DNA of 51,280 bases from Gnetum montanum (taxonomy: Eukaryota > Streptophyta > Gnetopsida > Gnetales > Gnetaceae): positions 560,529 through 611,808 of the forward strand of contig MNCI01000569.1 in assembly GCA_015680685.1 (NCBI GenBank), in the 5' to 3' direction. Below, in pieces: positions 10,027 through 20,314 of the stretch. A program made the position numbers and the translations under genes. Under the pieces are notes generated by a model. It was not told where the DNA came from, did not search any database, and saw only the letters and a program-made list of their open reading frames with translations. Numbering within the stretch: position 1 is the stretch's first letter; every line of letters starts with the position of its first letter.

Positions 10027-12795
10027 ATGGCCCCAAAGAGAGGAGCACAAGGTCAACTTCCACAACTAGCAAGCAAGAGACCAAGAGGCCATGGAAGAGG
10101 CCAAATAGAGGAACAGATCCCACAAGCAAAACATGTAGAGTAGGAGGCTCAATTCTTTAGTATGCATTAGGAAACACCTACTACATGACAATTGGCCCAA
10201 GAAAAAGCAAAATGAATGTAAGAACAAAGATAGTGTCTCACACTGTCACAAGAATACCTCCAAGCAATCCAGGAGAAATCACTCATGAGCACAGTAATTG
10301 TGGAGATGAACTTTGGTCCTTTTTGTAGAATTTGTTTCAGAGGCAGTGAGGACACAACTTCAAGCATCATAGCTATGGACCATCCTTTCAAATAGTGGCA
10401 AATGGTATGTAAGGGAGACCTACCAATTCTAACATGATATAGCAGAAGATGCTACAGTAAACATCAAAGGGGTCTCTGTTTCTTATTCAGTCAAGTTGAT
10501 AGCAAAGGCTCTAAATGTGCCTAATGAAGGGGTAGGATTAGCACATCTATCCACAAGATCAAACATAGAAACTAGGAAACTGTGGTTAAAGAGGGCACAT
10601 GGTAAAGAAGATAAGGAGTACAATGAGTTAACTCTAGAGAAAAGAATTTATTTCAAAATTGGCACATACCACACATTTCCAACAAAGTGAGTAAATAGAT
10701 TGTCCACATATGCAGCCAAAGAAAGTGCGATTGTAATGGAAAAGTACAATGAAAACCTTGCATATCTCTATTTTATGGATATTCAAAGGCAATTCAAGGA
10801 AAAGAAGGTAGGGAAGCTCATACTTCCATCCCCTTGCATAATCAAGAAGCTATGCAAACATGTTGGAATCCTAGGGGTTCACCAATGATGTTCTTAGGAA
10901 GGCTCAAAATGCCTCATATGCTAAAATGCTCAAGCTAGCACCACCAAAGAAAGATAAGATGGAGGAAGAAAAAGGAGTTGGGGAAACCACACAAACCACT
11001 AAACAACAACAAGTGGGACCTAATGGTCAGTAGTAAGAACAATAGCAATAACAATAGCAACAGTAAGAAAAATAACAACAGCAAGTCCCACCATTGTTGT
11101 TGTAGGACTACAGGCCATGAATGAGTCATCTATAATAGATTGGAGAGACTATTATTTAGGGAACATGGGAGGAGGCCAACCTCTACAGAGTAATTGATAG
11201 TGCCATCTAGACCACAGTTTCCATAGATCCTATTACTAGATAGATATCCTTGCAATTAGGAGGAGAGGCCCAGGGTCACAATAGATTTTTAGGAACATTG
11301 CATCGTTCCAAGTGGTGCTTAAAATAGGAGAAGGAGCCAAAATTGTACTTATGTAGCATCAAGATGCAACAAGAGCTACAGAAGTGATCATAGATTACAT
11401 TAAGAAATCCTTTAACGTACATGTTGTCCCACCAGTAGATCTAATTGGAGCTAGAGATGCTCAGATGTTAGTTGGTATTTTAATGACTCCTGCTAATCAT
11501 GAGGATGTGCTAGATCAACTACTACAAAGTAGACATGTGATGACAACTATTTTTGGCATCCCAAGTGATGTCACTATAGTGTAGTTAGACTTGATCATAA
11601 CTAAGGGTAAGCTAATAATGGTAGAAACCAGGGTAGAGCATGCAAACGCTGAAATCCTTAGACTATAAGAAGAGCTCGCAATCCTTAAGGTGGAATGCAA
11701 AGATCCTACTTAATTCATTATGCTTGACCAGCTGGAACAATTCAGAATAAAGTAAATCAACCACTTGCTAGAGTAGAACAAGTAGATGGAGAACGAAAAG
11801 AAGAAAGTAGTGTGGAATTCCTTAGTAGTAGAAGCATAGACATATGCACATGCTAAGGCACATATGCACAAATTTCTGCAAACAACATCAAGTTAACTAA
11901 CATTGAGAAGTAGAAAAACATATTGGAGAAGAGCATTCATCAGTTGAGAGAATAACTGATGAGGGTTAACCAAGATATGAGCCACTTAGCAAGAGCAAAT
12001 AGGATCCTCTTAATGAAGGAGGTACATGCAATTAGATAGAAAGTAGCTATTGAGATCAACATGTGGAAAAATGAAGCTAAGAAGCATTAAAGGCTCAAGG
12101 AACACTTTTGTGACCAGGTGGCAATGTATAAGCAAATTAATGAGAAGAAGATCTAGATGGCAAAGGCTTGAATCAATTCCATATCAGTACAAAATCTAGA
12201 TTGACAACCCATCTTGGACAATTATGCTCACGTCCAACAAGCAGAAGTCGAAAACAAAGACTTGTAGGTAGAAGATCAAAGAGAATACATGGGGTTAGCC
12301 ATCATTTGCTATGCTAACCTAGCCATGTTGAAAGTAGACATGCCTTGAAATGAGCTAGAACAACAAGTGGTAGCCACATATGTACTATACAAAAAAGAGT
12401 TTGTTGATTGAAAAGTTACTTTGTAGAAACTTTAGGTGGAAAACTTTGAACTAGAAGTAGTAAAGGCTAGCGACCAAGGGCAAAAAGATGTTGCAGTAAA
12501 CTTGGCCAAAAGATTTTCAAACTATCATGAGTTACAATCTTAGACCAGAGCATTTGAAGAAGAGAGGAGGTAGTTTGCAGCATGGTATGTTAAGGCCAAT
12601 CAGATGTTTCTTCAGCTGCCATGTCTATGGAATGTACCAGTTCCATCACATACTATACAACAAGCATGGATGATGCATAAGCCAAGAATGGAGGAGGAGA
12701 AACTTCAGGTGCCACTCAACAGATACAAATTTCATAAGCCTAATAATAAGGGAAAGCAACCAATGGATGAGCCACCACCTCCAGGCACTACATAG
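10027..12795 (+). pseudogene. Element B ORFx, accessory protein of Athila-like family (broken)
   Basis: The start reads ATGGCCCCAAAGAGAGG (MAPKRGA...), then a basic, R/G-rich head and a globular part. The globular part includes SYSVKLIAKALNVPNEG, ETRKLWLKRAHGKEDKEY and LEKRIYFKIGTYHTFPTK at 10480-10690, then YFMDIQRQFKEKKVGKLILP. A Q-rich stretch follows at 11020-11095, then a long region of heptad-like coiled coil, and it ends EPPPPGTT before TAG at 12795. Length is 2769 nt, about 920 codons, like E and F. Many stops sit at former CAA/CAG codons. I recognise no enzyme motif or membrane segment. Its place 3' of pol is that of the extra (env-like) ORF of Athila elements; a function cannot be given. 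Confidence 0.65.
11020..11096 (+). repeat. Decayed CAA/CAG repeat (poly-Q) in ORFx
   Basis: CAACAACAA, then a run of TAA/TAG/CAA/CAG triplets in frame with ORFx, then CAACAGCAA. Most triplets are CAR or their C-to-T products TAR, so the ancestral protein probably had 15-20 glutamines here. Confidence 0.7.
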
Positions 12796-12990
12796 GCTAC
12801 ATCAAGCTTCATCAAGTTGTTTTTTTTAGCTTGTCATGACTTATGTGATTTTTGTAAAACATCACTATAGCAATTAATGTCATGTATATAGTCAAGTCAG
12901 CCATGTAAATATACCTCTCAATTTTGTAAGGAACTCTATCCTCATTTTGTTTTAACTCGCAAGATGAGTTTTTAGTCAATTCTGGAGGTA

Positions 12991-13843
12991 TGATAAATCA
13001 ATTTCTAGTCGACTACTATATTGTAGCATATGCTATGTCATCGTATATATGATATCACGAGATGTTTGCCAACCTATAAATACAACACTTAGGTGCATGG
13101 ATTAGCAATAGATTTCATTCCATAGTAGTAGAACTCTTTTAGTTTTTTTTTTTTTTGAATTTAGTTCTTAGCACTTAGAAGTATGAATGCTTGTAGTGTA
13201 CTATGATGTAATGTACATAGTCTTTATTTAAGCATCTTATACTTAGTTACAAGTATGATCGACAATAAAGATCAAGCTATTTCATACTATTGTAGCATTC
13301 TTCTACTTTACTGTTTTACTTAGAATAATGTTTACTATTTTCTTAGTTAATGTTTAATATTCCATGCACTTAACCATTACTGTTGTTAAGCTGAATGAGT
13401 ATGACTAATCTTGAGCACTTAAGTGTAAACACTTGGTAACCCAGTAGTGCTATTGCTTTGTTTGCCTAGTAGTGAAGTACTTGGTAATTCTAGTAATAGT
13501 TACATCAAGCCCAAGGTGTATATAGAAGATTAAGAATGGATACTCATCGCCTTAGTATAGAATAGATTTGTTTATTCTTTTAGTTAGACTTAGAGTTAGA
13601 AATTACTTTCACTTCATCATGTTCACTAGGAGCTAGATGGCTAAACAACATCAACATATGATATACCTTATTGTGAGCTAAACCATACATGTAGACTTCA
13701 CTAACTCCACATGGGAAGACAATGATCTCGAATTGAAACCAATTACTAGCATAATCACATTGCCTCGTCCATGAATTACGATCTAGTCATGGGTGAAACA
13801 CTTGTGACTTGTATGGTTGGGTGTTGGATTGCTCCTCTGTTCA
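12991..13843 (+). mobile_element. 3' LTR of element B
   Basis: It starts TGATAAATC after GGAGGTA (possible polypurine tract) and ends CTCCTCTGTTCA; the family ends are TGATGA...TCATCA. U3 is only about 85 bp. It holds GTAGCATATGCTATG, CGTATATATG and GATATCACGAG, then CCTATAAATACAAC (TATA at 13074-13081). U5 shares with the other LTRs the block near 13255-13300 (ATAAAGATCAAG), the CTAGTAGTG.. region and the terminal GGTTGGGTGTTGG. Length 853 bp. Right flank TTAAC may be the target duplication. Confidence 0.65.
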
Positions 13844-13848
13844 TTAAC

Positions 13849-15411
13849 TAGCTTATCCTTGGTTGCAATAAGTTTTGATTGCACTATAAAAACATCACTC
13901 GAGATATCAAAAAGAGTTGTAATTACTTGCCTCATTTGTAGTAGTCAATCTAGCATATCTTCATGATCAACAGGAGTCATTGAGGTACCAACTAGCATTT
14001 GAGCATCCTTGGCTCTAGTTAGATCTGTTAGTGGCACAACAGGCACATTGAATGATTCTTTGATGTGATTAGTGATCACTTTTATTGCTCCTACTATATC
14101 TTCATGCTGCATAACCATAACTGTGGCTCCTTCTCCATTTCAAGCACCACTTGGAATGATGCAGCATTTCTAAAAATCTATTATGACCATTGGGTCTCTC
14201 ACCTTGACTACAATGATATCTTTCCACTAACAGGATTTGTGGAAACTATGGGATGAATGATGCTATTAATAACTCTATAGAGGTTGGCCTCCTCATGTAT
14301 TTCCTAATTGATAGTCTTTGCAATTTATTGTAGATGATTCATGGATGACATGCAATCTTGCAACAGTGGTGGTGGATCTTACTACTATTGTTTCTCTTAC
14401 TATTGACTATTAGGTCTTGCATGATGTTGTTCTTTAGTAGTCTTTGTGATTTTCCTAGTGTCTATTTGTTCTTCCATGTGATCTTTCTTTGGTGGTGCTA
14501 GCTTGAGCATTTCAACATATGAGACATTGTGAGCCTTCTTGAGGATGGCATTGGTCTACCCTAAGATTCCAGCACATTTGCAAAATTTATTGATTAGGTA
14601 AGGAAATGGAAGTGTCAACTTTCTTACCTTATTTTCTTTGAACCACCTTTGAATCTCCATGAAATAAAGTTATATGAGGTTTGCATTATATTTTCCCATT
14701 AGAATCACACTTCCTTTGGCTACATATGTGGATAACCTATTTAATCCTTTTGTGGGAAATAGGTGATATGTGCCAATTTTAAAATAAATTCTTTTCTCCA
14801 AAGTTAACTCACGGTACTCCTTTTCTTCTTTGCCATATGCCCTTTTTAACCATAGTTTTCTAGTTTCTATGTCTAACCTAGTGAACAAATGTGCTACTCT
14901 TGCCCATTGATTGGGCACATTTAGGGCTTCAGCTATCGCCTTGATTGAATATGAAAAGGATACTCCCTCGATGTTGAGTGTTGCATCTTCTCCTTTGTTA
15001 TGCCAGAATTGATAAGTTTCCCCTAAATTCCATTCATCGTTGTTTGAAAGTATGGGCCATGATGGTGACACTTGAAGTTGTGCCTTTTCTACTTCTGGAA
15101 AAAATTCCACAAATGGGCCAAAGTTCATTTCCACAATTACTATAATCAAGATTGATTTCTCTTGGATTGCTTGGAGGTAGTTTGATGACAATGTGAGGTG
15201 ATGTCCTTATTCTAGTGCTTGTGGATCCACTACCTCTACCTGGGCCAAATGTCCAAAGTAGGAGTTTCTTGATGGATGCTGAAAGATTAAGCCTCCTACT
15301 TCGCATGTTTTGCTTGTGGTCCTTATTCTCCAGTTCAAGCTCTCCCTTGGCCTTGTCATCTTTTTCTTATATTTTGTGAGAGTCCTCCTTTTGTTCCTCT
15401 CTTTGGGCCAT
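13849..15411 (-). pseudogene. Element C ORFx, 3' part removed by insertion of B
   Basis: The start at 15411 reads ATGGCCCAAAG. The best preserved part is the open frame 14670-15191: MNFGPFVEFFPEVEKAQLQV, ETYQFWHNKGEDATLNIEG, SYSIKAIAEALNVPNQWARV, ETRKLWLKRAYGKEEKEYRE, and a final STYVAKGSVILMGKYNANL. The same pattern is in B, E and F (NFG.F..F.PE, ETY.FW, ATv.I...S.SY, IA.ALn.P, E..K.W...yG...KEY). A Q-rich part follows near 14400. After 13849 the sequence turns into the LTR of B. Confidence 0.65.
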
Positions 15412-15713
15412 CTACAATCATCAAGGATTTAGGAATGATTAAAATGTTTTCTTTGATTTTTAATAAATCCTTTCTTTTCTCATACCTTTAACTAGATTAA
15501 ATTCTTAGCTTATTATGATTGTAGAGTTAGAAAATTTTTTAAAAGGAAACCCCATAGGTATTAATTTTCTTATACCCCTTCATAGTTGTCTATTTTATTC
15601 TTGTTTATGGCTCATAATGGTTGGTATGGTTTATTAAGAGAATTATTTAAGTGTTTATGATGTTAATGTGATTGATTTTTGTTAAAAATTTTCAATTTTT
15701 CCTTCATACTTAC
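15412..15713 (-). other. Leader intron of element C ORFx (predicted)
   Basis: The minus strand has AGG|GTAAGTATG at 15713 (strong plant donor) and TGATTGTAG directly before the ATG at 15411. The length is 302 nt. The same arrangement in E (302 nt) and F (307 nt) supports a real intron. Confidence 0.5.
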
Positions 15714-15943
15714 CCTTATAATACCTTTTGGGTGTTAGAAAATCATGACTTCGACTTTAGCAATATCTCACCAATCACCCCCTCACAACTAAGTTGAGAA
15801 CTTTGGGATCAACAAGGTTCAAGATCATGAAAATCAGAGCTGCAAGTGTGGAGTTATGGGTGTTGGAAGTTGGGAGGTTAGAGCTACAAAAACTCTCCCC
15901 TTTTGAAAAGTTCAAAATGAAAAATTTTCACTAAGTCCCTATG

Positions 15944-16010
15944 TATGTATAGGTTTTATGCAATACAATATTAGAGATTCAATATCAAAGGGGATATGAG
16001 GTGAAAATTT
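15944..16010 (-). promoter_or_regulatory. Internal promoter of element C
   Basis: The minus strand reads CCTATACATACATAGGGACTTAGTGA, with TATACATA at 15951-15944. Just upstream is a weak array CATATCCCC, GATATTGAATC, TAATATTGTATTGC. Downstream bases match the leader of element B. Confidence 0.4.
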
Positions 16011-16029
16011 CACATTTTTCGTTGATTTT

Positions 16030-17100
16030 TTATGATAAAAAATGGATCAGTTTAAATATTTGAAAGATATAAGACATGTTCAGAGGATCTCAGGCTATGA
16101 AAGTATAGTAGATGCGTATCAGATGGATGAGATGGGTAATGAATTCTTATTGTATGAACAAAGATATTGAATGATAAGGGAAGTTGTTAGTGACATTTAT
16201 TATTTTTGGAAGGCTCAAGATGATGTGGAATTGCTAGGCAAGTATAAGATACATAAGAGTTATACAAGTGGGTCCTCCCTAAAGTAGGCTCCACCCTTTA
16301 ATGCCCTTGTATAACCACACCTAAAAGTGTCCTTAGGCACTTTAGGAGTTGAATGTAACACATACCTATTTAGCAAAATGCACATGTTAGTATTACCACG
16401 TTGAGAAAATTACACTATGTTACAAAAAATCATAAGTTATGATTATTCATACAGGGAGATGAAATGGACTTAGAAGGGATTGTAGAAATTGGGACGTGAG
16501 GTGTCTGACCATAGGCATAATGTACTCTTGTGGTTTATTAGTGGTTAAAGTAATCATTAGCCTTTCTATCCAAGATTCAAACCAAGTCTATATCACATTT
16601 CTATGACATTGCATTGTTTCATCTCTTGGAATCATGACTGTCAAACAACCATTGTTGCAAGAAGTATCATTACTTGATGCATTGTCCAAGGGAGGAGTTT
16701 ATTCATTACACTTATTATTTTTTAGATTCTTGAGAAGCCATCTACCTTCAAGCATGGGTAACATGTCTTTCTAGTGGAACCCCCCAAAAATTTATTCTAT
16801 GCATGGACTTTATTTTTTAAAATTGTGTCAACCTTACCAAAGTACCTTCAAGCATGGGTAACATGTCTTTCTAATGACATGGTAAGGTAGCACTTATTTT
16901 ACTCTTACTTCCATTTTTTGTTATATCTACAAGGATATAATACAAGCAAAGCAACAGGTCAAGACTAATAGAAGTAATCCAAGAGAGTCCACAAATCCCC
17001 TTGATGTCACACCCTTCACATTCCAACTTGGTTTTCACTTTTCTATATAGGCATAATGATCACAAGTTTATTCTACATTTTATGATGGAAAAATCATTCA
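16030..17100 (-). other. Element C spacer with conserved non-coding blocks
   Basis: Mirror of the element B spacer. The block CATGGGTAACATGTCTTTCTAG occurs twice, at about 16754 and 16854, each preceded by ACCTTCAAG. GATGTCACACCCTTCAC lies at about 17002, and GGGTCCTCCCTAAAGTAGGCTCC at 16270. No coding is recognised. Confidence 0.5.
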
Positions 17101-17489
17101 AACATGACATCTAAGTTCTTTATATTAGTGTGATGTAGTAAGCTTTATTCCATATTAAAGACTCATAGAATCTATTGGGCAAATATTATATTTTCATAAA
17201 AAATAAAGATCAACTCTACAAATTGACAAAACACCAATTGAGGTATCAAAAATAAATCATATAAGCTTTTTGCTGTAACATTATAATGTTTTCTCCAATG
17301 GGTTGTCACAACACAAGAAAGAAACACATGTAACTCATCTTCAAGGGTTCTTGATCTATACAACCTATAAATATAAATATACCAAGGGATTATGGATGAA
17401 ATATAATTTAACATTATAGAATTGGCCCCTTTAGTATGATTGGCAATTGGTCTCTTGGCCAAAATGTTAAAGTTTCTTTTAGATATCTT
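17101..17489. other. No gene seen; junction between elements C and D
   Basis: The minus-strand frame 17172-17462 has no recognisable motif. The end of the gag remnant of D and the outer end of the C spacer meet somewhere here. Confidence 0.4.
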
Positions 17490-18695
17490 AGGCTATTCCT
17501 TCCATGCTTTTAGAACAACTTAAGTTTTTGCCACTCATTTTCTATATTCTACAAGGCACAGGCATCGTGGAATGCCTGTAAATGATTTTGCAAATCAACA
17601 TTGTATCCCCCTTCAAATCGTGGGATATTATTCATGTCTAATCATTTGATCCGGCTATCCTTTAAATGCCTTGTGGGAATCCTAACTGCCTCTGTTATGT
17701 CAAGCATNNNNNNNNNNNNNNNNNNNNNNNNNNNNNNNNNNNNNNNNNNNNNNNNNNNNNNNNNNNNNNNNNNNNNNNNNNNNNNNNNNNNNNNNNNNNN
17801 NNNNNNNNNNNNNNNNNNNNNNNNNNNNNNNNNNNNNNNNNNNNNNNNNNNNNNNNNNNNNNNNNNNNNNNNNNNNNNNNNNNNNNNNNNNNNNNNNNNN
17901 NNNNNNNNNNNNNNNNNNNNNNNNNNNNNNNNNNNNNNNNNNNNNNNNNNNNNNNNNNNNNNNNNNNNNNNNNNNNNNNNNNNNNNNNNNNNNNNNNNNN
18001 NNNNNNNNNNNNNNNNNNNNNNNNNNNNNNNNNNNNNNNNNNNNNNNNNNNNNNNNNNNNNNNNNNNNNNNNNNNNNNNNNNNNNNNNNNNNNNNNNNNN
18101 NNNNNNNNNNNNNNNNNNNNNNNNNNNNNNNNNNNNNNNNNNNNNNNNNNNNNNNNNNNNNNNNNNNNNNNNNNNNNNNNNNNNNNNGTATCATTGATCA
18201 TAGGTTCTGATACTCAACCTCCTCACCATTGTTAGGAGGGGAAACATCTTTTGCTAAAGAACTCGTGATAAAGGGTTCCTCATCTCCTATTTCACTAAGG
18301 ACATGCGGGGCCTTGCCCTTCGACAATGTATGTTGGCTCTCCTGCCTTGCGTCCCTCATACGTTGTAAATCTGTGGGATGATAATCCCTCATGTCAGAGT
18401 CTGCCGCAACGTATTCGACATAAAGTTCTGTCATGCCAGTCTGTGCCAAAGCACGGAGAAGCATGTTAGGGATAACATGATCTAGAGGTAACACTATGTT
18501 ACCAAACAAATCTCTTCAGCGCATCTGTTCATCTTGATGGAGGATAAAGGTAAGATTAGGAACATATTCATCGGGATGAGTATATGTCATCCTATATTGT
18601 TTAGGACTTGGCTGATTTTGGCTATGTTTTTTATCTTGCCGACTGTCTCGTGTGTGGTCCTTAGGTGGTGAGTTGCTCTTATGAGAAGAAGGCAT
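17490..18695 (-). pseudogene. Element D gag (one stop, interrupted by assembly gap)
   Basis: The start at 18695 reads MPSSHKSNSPPKDHTRDSR, then QYRMTYTHPDEYVPNL. An in-frame TGA at 18518-18516 follows (probably an old CGA), then an open frame of 103 codons to the gap. Left of the gap the minus strand reads MNNIPRFEGGYNV, DLQNHLQAFHDACAL and ENEWQKLKLF. This is the gypsy gag core (p.F.G....dp..HL..F...c.......e..KLklF), with stops. The early residues after the stop (GNIVLPLDHVIPNMLL) are not diagnostic. Confidence 0.7.
17708..18187. other. Assembly gap of 480 N
   Basis: Unsequenced bases inside the gag of element D. All open frames across it are artefacts. Confidence 0.99.
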
Positions 18696-18818
18696 TTTTA
18701 TCGGTGTGCTAATTTCACCGTTATATAATTTTTTTTCTTGATTAACCCAAAGGTTCGTTAAGGCTCACAATGATGTGAGTGATATCCCTTATGTTCTATT
18801 CGGTGCACAAACACCTAG

Positions 18819-18836
18819 TCCCTGGCAACGGCGCCA
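18819..18836 (-). promoter_or_regulatory. Primer-binding site, tRNA-Asp type
   Basis: The minus strand reads TGGCGCCGTTGCCAGGGA. The known Athila/Tat primer-binding site, complementary to the 3' end of tRNA-Asp, is TGGCGCCGTTGCCGGGGA, so 17 of 18 bases match. It lies one base after the LTR end TCATCA, as expected for a 5' LTR. Confidence 0.9.
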
Positions 18837-18837
18837 A

Positions 18838-19408
18838 TGATGAGTGGCAAGGTACCCCTACACTCAACCATACGAAACGAGCGTAGCACGCGCGATCCGG
18901 TCGAAATTCGTAGACTAGATGCCTAAACGCCCCATGGAACACTTGGGGTTAATCATTCGTTGTCTTCCCAAACTTACTTGTTGTTGTCACGGTGTATGGT
19001 TAAGTAAGTCTGAGGTATATGATTTTTTTGGTCTTTTCTGGTTTTATCTCCTACGCTATGAGGTGAATGGTTGAGAAGCTAACTAACTCTAACTAATGTC
19101 ATAAGTCTAAATTAACTAGCGTCAGCATCCATTCCCACTTACCGTACACACCCTGAACTATGCAACTGTGGCTACCAAACGCTAATCGTTACTGGGATCA
19201 CCACAAGTAACGCACGTGCTTGAAGTGGTCGTACTGAGGCACCTAACTAGCCTAAGTGTGATGAGCAGTCGATTCCTTGACTAGCCGTACACATTCATAG
19301 ATGCTCATAATCAAGTTGTACTCATTCTGNTAAGGGAGTGCCGCCTCTTATTTATAGATTTGGCGGTGGACCGCAATATCGCGGCCCATGCGATATCGCA
19401 TCTCATCA
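18838..19408 (-). mobile_element. 5' LTR of element D (GATATC-type)
   Basis: On the plus strand it begins TGATGAGTGGCAAGG (LTR 3' end) and finishes CTCATCA at 19408 (LTR 5' end, minus TGATGAGATGCG). U3 is about 50 bp: TGCGATATCGCA, CGCGATATTGCG, then CTATAAATAAG (TATA at 19349-19356). At 571 bp it is shorter than its relatives (794-936 bp). The single N at 19330 lies just where the missing U5/R part would be, so the copy is probably collapsed there. Confidence 0.75.
19330..19330. other. Single N inside the element D LTR
   Basis: It lies between the U5 region and the TATA. Other LTRs of the family have 200-300 bp more at this place. Confidence 0.6.
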
Positions 19409-19554
19409 GATGTCTTTCCACTTGGACTAGTATTTGGTTTGTCACATATGGTTTAGTCCAAAGTGGGGTGTATGATGTGTTTCCTATCATTATGCCACTC
19501 CTAGGGCAATGGAAAATAACTTTGTTTAACCTAAGAGGGAAAGGGTGAAGAGAG
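19409..19554. other. Short flank between two LTR pieces
   Basis: No gene. It begins GATGT directly after the LTR end and contains an inverted pair ACTTGGACTA / TAGTCCAAAGT (19421 and 19454). Confidence 0.4.
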
Positions 19555-20231
19555 TCTAAGCTAGTCTAAGTGTGATGAGCATCCATCCCTTAATCATTCG
19601 TACACATCTTGGACCTTGTGTACTACCACTGGGATTACCAAGTGCATGTCCTAGGTATGCTACTAGGATACCAAGTAGTCACACTTAAATGCTCGTGATT
19701 AAGTTGTACTCAATCTGCATTTACTAACAGGGGTAGGAGATGAGGGTAGAGAAATATTAATTATGAAAGCAACAAATAACAATTAAAATTAAGTGAATGC
19801 TACAATGATGAAGTAATTTTGATCTTTATTGTTGGTCATGTGTGTGTCCAAGTACATCACACTCAAATAAAGGTTCCGTACAATTACAATCATCACACTG
19901 CAGGCGTGCACTGGGGAAAGGGTTGAGAGGAAAAACTAAGAAAAAGATCCTATTCTAACACTAACTTCCTATTACTTTCTTGTGCACCCAATTGTGTATT
20001 TATAGGCTCACACAGGAACCACGATATTGCATATCTGATATCGCTAGCCAAGCCACAATATCGTGTACCCGATATCGAGGGTCTGATATTGGGGGTCTGA
20101 TATCGGGACTCATTAAATATTAGGGGTCCAATACTAGGGTTTTGATATCAACACCTGGTTAACAAGGGTCCGATATTAGCACCTGGTTAACAAGGGTCTG
20201 ATATCAGCATCTGACAAACCACAATTCATCA
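19555..20231 (-). mobile_element. LTR fragment with expanded GATATC array
   Basis: It is related to the LTRs of D, E and F: U5-like blocks at 19575-19710 and 19800-19910 (ATGAAG..TTGATCTTTATTG, ACTCAAATAAAGG), TATA at 19997-20004 (minus CCTATAAATACAC), an array at 20018-20216, and the LTR 5' end TGATGAATTGTGG at 20231-20219. Its U5 3' end is missing. It may be an older LTR into which D was inserted. Confidence 0.6.
20018..20216 (-). repeat. Expanded palindromic array upstream of an LTR TATA
   Basis: About 200 bp made of GATATC variants every 12-25 bp, many in the frame GATATC(A/G)GACCC. A higher-order unit, GGTTAACAAGGGTC..GATAT, appears twice (20156-20180 and 20187-20208). It is the longest such array in the window and fills the U3 of this LTR. 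Confidence 0.75.
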
Positions 20232-20314
20232 AATTGCATAAAAGAACAATATAAAAATAGTCTTTAGGACATTGTCATGTTTCAACCTCAACAAGCATAG
20301 GGATAGTTACCTTG

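Larger units (their letters stand above)
7950..13843 (+). mobile_element. Element B: 3' half of an Athila-like element
   Basis: On the plus strand, in order: a T-rich tract (7960-8165), a spacer, a TATA (about 9499-9515), a leader with a splice-donor-like site, ORFx (10027-12795) and a 3' LTR (12991-13843). The same order occurs in C, E and F. The gag-pol half is absent on the left side. The LTR end at 13843 abuts element C in the middle of its ORFx, so B is inserted in C in opposite orientation. That is why 8320-11620 and 17100-13845 form an inverted repeat. Confidence 0.7.
13844..17100 (-). mobile_element. Element C: internal promoter and interrupted ORFx of an Athila-like element
   Basis: On the minus strand: spacer blocks (17090-16030), internal TATA (15944-15951), leader with splice donor (15708-15713) and acceptor-like TAG before the ATG, then ORFx from 15411. 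ORFx breaks off at about 13849 where the LTR of element B begins. Similarity to element B is clear from 17100 down to 13849. The rest of C (pol, ORFx 3' half, LTR) is not in the window. Confidence 0.65.
17490..19408 (-). mobile_element. Element D: 5' LTR, primer-binding site and gag of an Athila-like element
   Basis: On the minus strand: LTR 19408-18838, one base, primer-binding site 18836-18819, leader of about 125 nt, gag from 18695, cut by a 480-N gap and ending near 17490. More CpG dinucleotides survive here than in E or F (for example CACGCGCGATCCGGTCG), which suggests a younger insertion. It supplies the primer-binding site missing from the other copies in the window. Confidence 0.8.

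Noticed and set aside
8320-17100. A giant inverted duplication or foldback element
   Set aside because: The arms are related but clearly diverged, and the centre is a full LTR with proper ends. Insertion of one family member into another explains it better.
17601-18235. Open frames across 17601-18235 on both strands
   Set aside because: They consist of the 480-N gap and have no meaning.
19361-19403. GATATCGC and CATCGATG repeats as a CRISPR array or satellite
   Set aside because: Units are short, imperfect and confined to 50-230 bp between the LTR end and TATA. There are no spacers of constant length, and the DNA is plant nuclear.
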